Assembly (NCBI RefSeq): GCF_004000805.1
Contig: NZ_BILY01000032.1
Location: 1-64,000, forward strand
From: Paenibacillus glycanilyticus NBRC 16618
GTDB lineage: Bacteria > Bacillota > Bacilli > Paenibacillales > Paenibacillaceae
DNA length: 64,000 bases
Direction: 5' to 3'
Below, one piece after another: positions 60,612-64,000 of the stretch (positions are counted from its first letter, which is position 1; the number at the start of each line of letters is the position of its first letter). The position numbers were made by a program, and so were the translations under genes. Under the pieces are notes generated by a model. That model searched no databases. It was not told the origin of the DNA and saw only the letters and a program-made list of their open reading frames with translations.

Positions 60612-61178
60612 TTAAATAACAGGATAAAGATCTTTGTACTTATTATAATAATAAATAACGCGTTGTACATAGTGACGGGTTTCCCCATACGGAATTTGAT
60701 CCGTTGTGTCCAGCTTGCCATCCCATTTCCCCGTATCCAGCCACTTTTTTACATTGCCGGGACCGGCATTGTAAGCGGCAATAACGGCTACCGTATTCTG
60801 CTTGAACTGTTTGTGCAAGGACTGCAGATACCATGCCCCTACCTCGATACTGACATCCGGCCGATTCTGCAGCATATCTTTTGTGATATTGTTGAAATCC
60901 GCCTGCTTCACGATCCAGTCCGCCGTATCCGGCATAATCTGCATGAGGCCAAGCGCCCCTTTTTTGGAGACTTGTCCGGTGGAATAATTCGTTTCCGTCC
61001 GGATAATTGCCGCAATCAGATGCGGATCAACACCGTAATTTGATGCGCTTGCTCGTATGTCTTCTTTATATTGAATCGGATACATCATCCGGGCAAGCCA
61101 ATTGGAATTAAGAAATAAGACGCCAATGAAGCCAATGAGCAGAATAAGCAGCACTCTTTTCCGAACTAACCACTTCAT
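60612..61178 (-). CDS. Lytic transglycosylase (SLT domain)
   Basis: 188 residues, membrane anchor ~7-27 (VLLILLIGFIGVLFLNSNWL), then SLT fold: catalytic Glu in LIAAIIRTETNYSTGQVSKKGALGLMQIMPDTA and the C-terminal AAYNAGPGNVKKWLD. Cleaves peptidoglycan glycan strands, making 1,6-anhydro ends. The start overlaps the coaE stop (ATGA), so they are co-translated. Confidence 0.93.
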   Translation of the reverse strand: MKWLVRKRVLLILLIGFIGVLFLNSNWLARMMYPIQYKEDIRASASNYGVDPHLIAAIIRTETNYSTGQVSKKGALGLMQIMPDTADWIVKQADFNNITKDMLQNRPDVSIEVGAWYLQSLHKQFKQNTVAVIAAYNAGPGNVKKWLDTGKWDGKLDTTDQIPYGETRHYVQRVIYYYNKYKDLYPVI

Positions 61179-61771
61179 GGCAATCCCTTGCTCTTCCAGA
61201 AATCGCCCACCTGCCGCCTAGTCTCGTCAAGTGAACCGCTGTTATCAATAACCCAGTCCGCACGGCCTCTCTTCTGCTCAATGTCCATTTGAAGCCCAAT
61301 GCGTCTCTGTGCTTCCTCTTCCGCTATACCGTTCCGTTCCATCAGCCTTTTTAACTGCAGCGCCTGAGGAACGTAAACAACCATCACCCCGTCGTACAGC
61401 TTTTCTTGACCCGTCTCGTACAAAAGAGGGATATCCGCAACGACCAATTGCCGGGGGTTCTGCTCTTCATACTGCCTTATCCGCTTCTGCATGCGGTTAC
61501 GTATGGCCGGATGGAGGATATTCTCAAGCTGCGCGAGCAAATCGCGGTTGTTGAACACAATGCCGCCAAGCGCCTTCCTATCCAATGTTCCGTCCGTATG
61601 TATAACAGCTTGTCCAAACGCGGAGGCGACCGCTTCTAAAGCCGGTTCGCCGGGCATAACAACTTCTCTCGCAACCTGATCAGCATCGACCAGCATCGCA
61701 CCGCGTTCTACCAGCATGGCAGCCACGGTGCTTTTGCCGGTAGCGATCCCGCCGGTTAAACCGATCTTCAT
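61175..61771 (-). CDS. coaE: Dephospho-CoA kinase CoaE
   Basis: 198 residues. P-loop GLTGGIATGKSTVA at the N-terminus, LVDADQVAREVV and DIPLLYETGQEKLYDGVMVVYV. Last step of coenzyme A synthesis. In the housekeeping order polA-mutM-ytaF-coaE. Confidence 0.96.
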   Translation of the reverse strand: MKIGLTGGIATGKSTVAAMLVERGAMLVDADQVAREVVMPGEPALEAVASAFGQAVIHTDGTLDRKALGGIVFNNRDLLAQLENILHPAIRNRMQKRIRQYEEQNPRQLVVADIPLLYETGQEKLYDGVMVVYVPQALQLKRLMERNGIAEEEAQRRIGLQMDIEQKRGRADWVIDNSGSLDETRRQVGDFWKSKGLP

Positions 61772-61816
61772 TAGCTTTCACCCCGTTCAAGTAACTCCTG
61801 CGTATTGCTTGTGACT

Positions 61817-62521
61817 CTATAACAGCTTTAAAATACCGATTATGATTAATAAAATGCCCGGAAGCACCGATATCGCCTGCATGCCTTTCCAGTTCGAGAA
61901 CCGGAAGCCAAACCGCATTCCGCCTAGCAGGAATAAAGCACTGGCCGCAGCAATCATAATAGGCGTTAATAAAGGAGATAATCCGATCATAGCCGCTCCG
62001 ATTCCGGCGCCGAATGCGTCGAACGACAAGGCTACGCCAAGCATTAACGCTTCGGTAGCGGAGATCGTTCCCGACTTATCCACGTCGGCGGCTTGCGGAG
62101 TCCGCAATATTTGTATAACCAATCCCAGGCGCTTCAATTCAACGATCACGACAAGAACCGGATGCGTGCGGTCAATCGGCTCCTGATTGGTCCCCGCCGG
62201 CTGATCCGAATCTCCTTCGGCCTGGCCTTCGGCAGCTCCCGCTTCCCGGCTGCTTCGCCTAAGCTGCAACAACGCCCAAGTGCCAATGCCGACAAGTACA
62301 ACTGCTCCAATCAGCTTAGCCACAAAAGGCGATAAATACCCCGTAATCCATGAACCCACTATCATCGATAAAAAGATGACCAAACCTGAGCAACAAGCGA
62401 TAATGACAACCGACAAGAGCGGTATTCTTATTCGCCGCAATCCGTATGTCACGCCTACTCCGAAGCCGTCCACACTGACGGCAAAAGCAAGCACCAGCAA
62501 AGAAGCAAAATGCGCGAACAA
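61817..62521 (-). CDS. ytaF: Sporulation membrane protein YtaF (MntP-like)
   Basis: 234 residues from TTG 62521 (GGGGAGGG upstream). Six membrane segments in two triple-helix halves, each opening with the acidic motif (VLAFAVSVDGFGVGVTYGL and LMLGVALSFDAFGAGIGA) as in the MntP manganese exporter superfamily. A hydrophilic loop of ~45 residues in the middle. In Bacillus it is sporulation-linked; the transported metal is unproven. Confidence 0.92.
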   Translation of the reverse strand: MFAHFASLLVLAFAVSVDGFGVGVTYGLRRIRIPLLSVVIIACCSGLVIFLSMIVGSWITGYLSPFVAKLIGAVVLVGIGTWALLQLRRSSREAGAAEGQAEGDSDQPAGTNQEPIDRTHPVLVVIVELKRLGLVIQILRTPQAADVDKSGTISATEALMLGVALSFDAFGAGIGAAMIGLSPLLTPIMIAAASALFLLGGMRFGFRFSNWKGMQAISVLPGILLIIIGILKLL

Positions 62522-62634
62522 CCCGCAGCCCTCCCCGCATACCGGATGTCTCTAGCTGCGCCGACGCGCTTATCTAGACATCCGCCTATTGTTCGTAACA
62601 ACAATAGCATATGCGGGGAAATCGTTACGGTGCA

Positions 62635-63498
62635 TTAAACCTGCGGGACGGCCTTTTTGCGTGCCTTGGGCAAAGGCTGGCAGCTTGCGCAGGTATGCGT
62701 TCCTCTTCCGCCCACAACCGATTTCTCGATTAATCTGCCGCAGCTTGTGCATGGCTCGTCTTTCCTGCCGTACACCAGCAGCTGGTGCTGGAACATTCCC
62801 ATCTCGCCTTGTCCATTCACGTAGGACTTGATGGATGAGCCTCCTGCCGCAACAGCCTTCGCAAGAGTCGATACGATCGCCTCATGGAGACGGATCCATT
62901 CCGCCTTCTTCAAGGAATCGGCCGTCCGCTCCGGATGAATGCCCGCAAGGAACAAAGCCTCATCCACATAAATATTGCCAAGCCCCACTACATATTCCTG
63001 ATTTAGAAGAAGCGGCTTGATTAAGCCTGATTTTTTTCCAAGCAAACCTCTCAAGGCCTCCGCTGTAAAAGCCTCATTCTCCAGCGGCTCGAGACCAAGC
63101 TTGCTCAGCGGCTTCATCTCGAATTCCGTTCCCGGCTCGAACAGATGCATGGTGCCGAATTGGCGTACATCCTTATATCTCAGATCCGTTCCGTCATCGA
63201 AGTGGAACAGGACATGCGTATGAAGCTCAACAGGCTCGTCGCTTGGAAATACGCCGTACCGCCCTTCCATCCGAAGATGGGAGACCAGCACGAGACCATC
63301 CAGCACGATTCTCAAAAACTTTCCGCGACGCTCAACCGTTTGGATCGTCCGTCCGGCAAGCGCCCTTTCGAACGCCTCCGGTTCAGCCGGACGCTGTATG
63401 ATACGCGGCAGCTTCACTTCTACCGAAGCAATTCGCTTGCCTGCGACTAATTCAATTAATGTTCTTCTAACCGTTTCTACCTCTGGCAATTCGGGCAT
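62635..63498 (-). CDS. mutM: Formamidopyrimidine-DNA glycosylase MutM
   Basis: 287 residues, RBS TTGAGGTG. N-terminal MPELPEVETVRR with the catalytic Pro2 and Glu3; helix-two-turn-helix ~150-220 (YVVGLGNIYVDEALFLAGIHP); zinc finger CTSCGRLIEKSVVGGRGTHTCASCQ. Removes 8-oxoguanine. Follows polA and precedes ytaF/coaE. Confidence 0.97.
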   Translation of the reverse strand: MPELPEVETVRRTLIELVAGKRIASVEVKLPRIIQRPAEPEAFERALAGRTIQTVERRGKFLRIVLDGLVLVSHLRMEGRYGVFPSDEPVELHTHVLFHFDDGTDLRYKDVRQFGTMHLFEPGTEFEMKPLSKLGLEPLENEAFTAEALRGLLGKKSGLIKPLLLNQEYVVGLGNIYVDEALFLAGIHPERTADSLKKAEWIRLHEAIVSTLAKAVAAGGSSIKSYVNGQGEMGMFQHQLLVYGRKDEPCTSCGRLIEKSVVGGRGTHTCASCQPLPKARKKAVPQV

Positions 63499-63543
63499 TC
63501 TTATTCACCTCAAACCCATTATACCCGATTCGGTTGGGCTGCG

Positions 63544-63691
63544 GGACGGGATACTTTTGTCAATCCCGTTGCTTAGGCGAAACTTTCGCCTTCACTTGGG
63601 ATGGCATTAGCTATCCCAAGCTTGATAATCGCGAAACTTCGCTTCGGACGGGATACTTTTGTCAATCCCGTTGCTTAGGCGAAACTTTCGC
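63544..63691. repeat. 46-bp perfect direct repeat between mutM and polA
   Basis: The same 46 bases occur at 63544-63589 and 63646-63691, each with two potential hairpins (CGGGAT/ATCCCG and GGCGAAA/TTTCGCC type). Between them are a CTTGGGAT/ATCCCAAG hairpin and a further GCGAAACTTCGC. A palindromic multi-unit repeat. Confidence 0.8.
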
Positions 63692-63700
63692 TGCCGAGTA

Positions 63701-64000
63701 TTACTTCGCCTCGTACCAGTTGACTCCGTAATTCACGTCCGCCTTCAGAGGCACGTCCAGCTTCAGCGCCCCGGCCATGGTGCTTGGAACAAGCTCCTTC
63801 ATAAGCTCAAGCTCCTCTTCCGGAACCTCGAATACCAATTCGTCATGCACTTGCAGCAGCATGCGGCTTTTCAGACCGCGCTCACGGAGCGTCTCGTCCA
63901 TGCGCACCATAGCCAGCTTGATAATATCGGCTGCCGTACCCTGAATCGGGGTATTCATCGCCGTACGTTCCGCGAAGGAGCGCAGATTGAAGTTGGAGGC
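63701..64000 (-). CDS. polA: DNA polymerase I, C-terminal part (polA, partial)
   Basis: The window ends inside this gene; the visible 99 codons are the C-terminal polymerase palm (FNLRSFAERTAMNTPIQGTAADIIKLAMVRMDETL, then LLQVHDELVFEVPEEELEL with the catalytic acidic residues). Replicates and repairs DNA; continues leftward-transcribed beyond position 64000. Confidence 0.96.
   Translation of the reverse strand, partial: ASNFNLRSFAERTAMNTPIQGTAADIIKLAMVRMDETLRERGLKSRMLLQVHDELVFEVPEEELELMKELVPSTMAGALKLDVPLKADVNYGVNWYEAK

Overview
The window looks like a stretch of a Paenibacillus-type (spore-forming, Gram-positive, Bacillales) chromosome. Supporting signs are strong AGGAGG-type ribosome binding sites with frequent TTG/GTG starts, a small acid-soluble spore protein, the sporulation membrane protein YtaF, copper-amine-oxidase-N surface domains, CcpA-type cre sites, and the Bacillales housekeeping order polA-mutM-ytaF-coaE-(transglycosylase)-nrdR at the right edge. 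No rRNA, CRISPR array, phage or plasmid backbone is visible. The species assignment is inference.

Layout. 0.2-0.7 kb: a small beta-rich protein of unknown function with a decayed paralogue at 29.6-29.8 kb. 0.8-8.9 kb: a carboxylate-use locus, tctCBA transporter, TerC membrane protein, a shortened HPr-like protein and an ACT-domain malic enzyme in one leftward operon, divergent from a CitA/CitB-type two-component pair, with two abutting cre-like sites between them. 8.9-11.8 kb: GH42 beta-galactosidase and a divergent AraC regulator. 12.1-18.3 kb: a sulfur-scavenging island, two flavin monooxygenases of the NtaA/SnaA/DszA type, an OsmC protein and a MetNIQ transporter. 18.5-21.1 kb: a lone serine-recombinase fragment, an aldo/keto reductase and an AraC regulator. 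21.1-26.0 kb: a TetR-controlled set (nitroreductase, MFS exporter, FrnE/DsbA, Gfo/Idh) with two palindromic operators. 26.2-31.7 kb: two HAD phosphatases, HemY/CgoX, TetR and an alpha/beta hydrolase.

31.9-38 kb is accessory: an IS110-family element with structured non-coding flanks, then AT-rich small genes (NUDIX, zinc-ribbon, UPF0158, DUF4303-like, small membrane proteins) with a dispersed hairpin repeat in several of the gaps. 38.0-40.2 kb: MarR and a divergent FAD aromatic monooxygenase with paired operators. 40.4-49.9 kb: a cell-envelope locus (LRR surface protein, polysaccharide deacetylase, exported linker protein, OmpR/EnvZ-type pair, SGNH plus MBOAT O-acylation pair, CuAO-domain protein), containing a relic of an IS110 left end and a relic of a histidine kinase 3' end. 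50.1-52.7 kb: cupin, LysR, nested inverted repeats, deoxyribonucleotidase and a HEAT-like protein. 53.1-56.6 kb: OsmC with a TcyABC-type amino-acid importer and TetR. 56.7-57.4 kb: tRNA-Ala(GGC) with neighbouring tRNA-3'-end-like fragments. 57.4-64 kb: SGNH esterase, VOC protein, then the housekeeping block, ending inside polA.

The most unusual points are the HPr-like protein that lacks the His15 phosphorylation segment inside an operon preceded by two cre-like sites; the IS110 leader whose small hairpin is conserved by compensatory change in a solitary relic; the repeated tRNA-3'-end-like element near tRNA-Ala; and several internal gene relics. All assignments come from reading the sequence; no database search was run.
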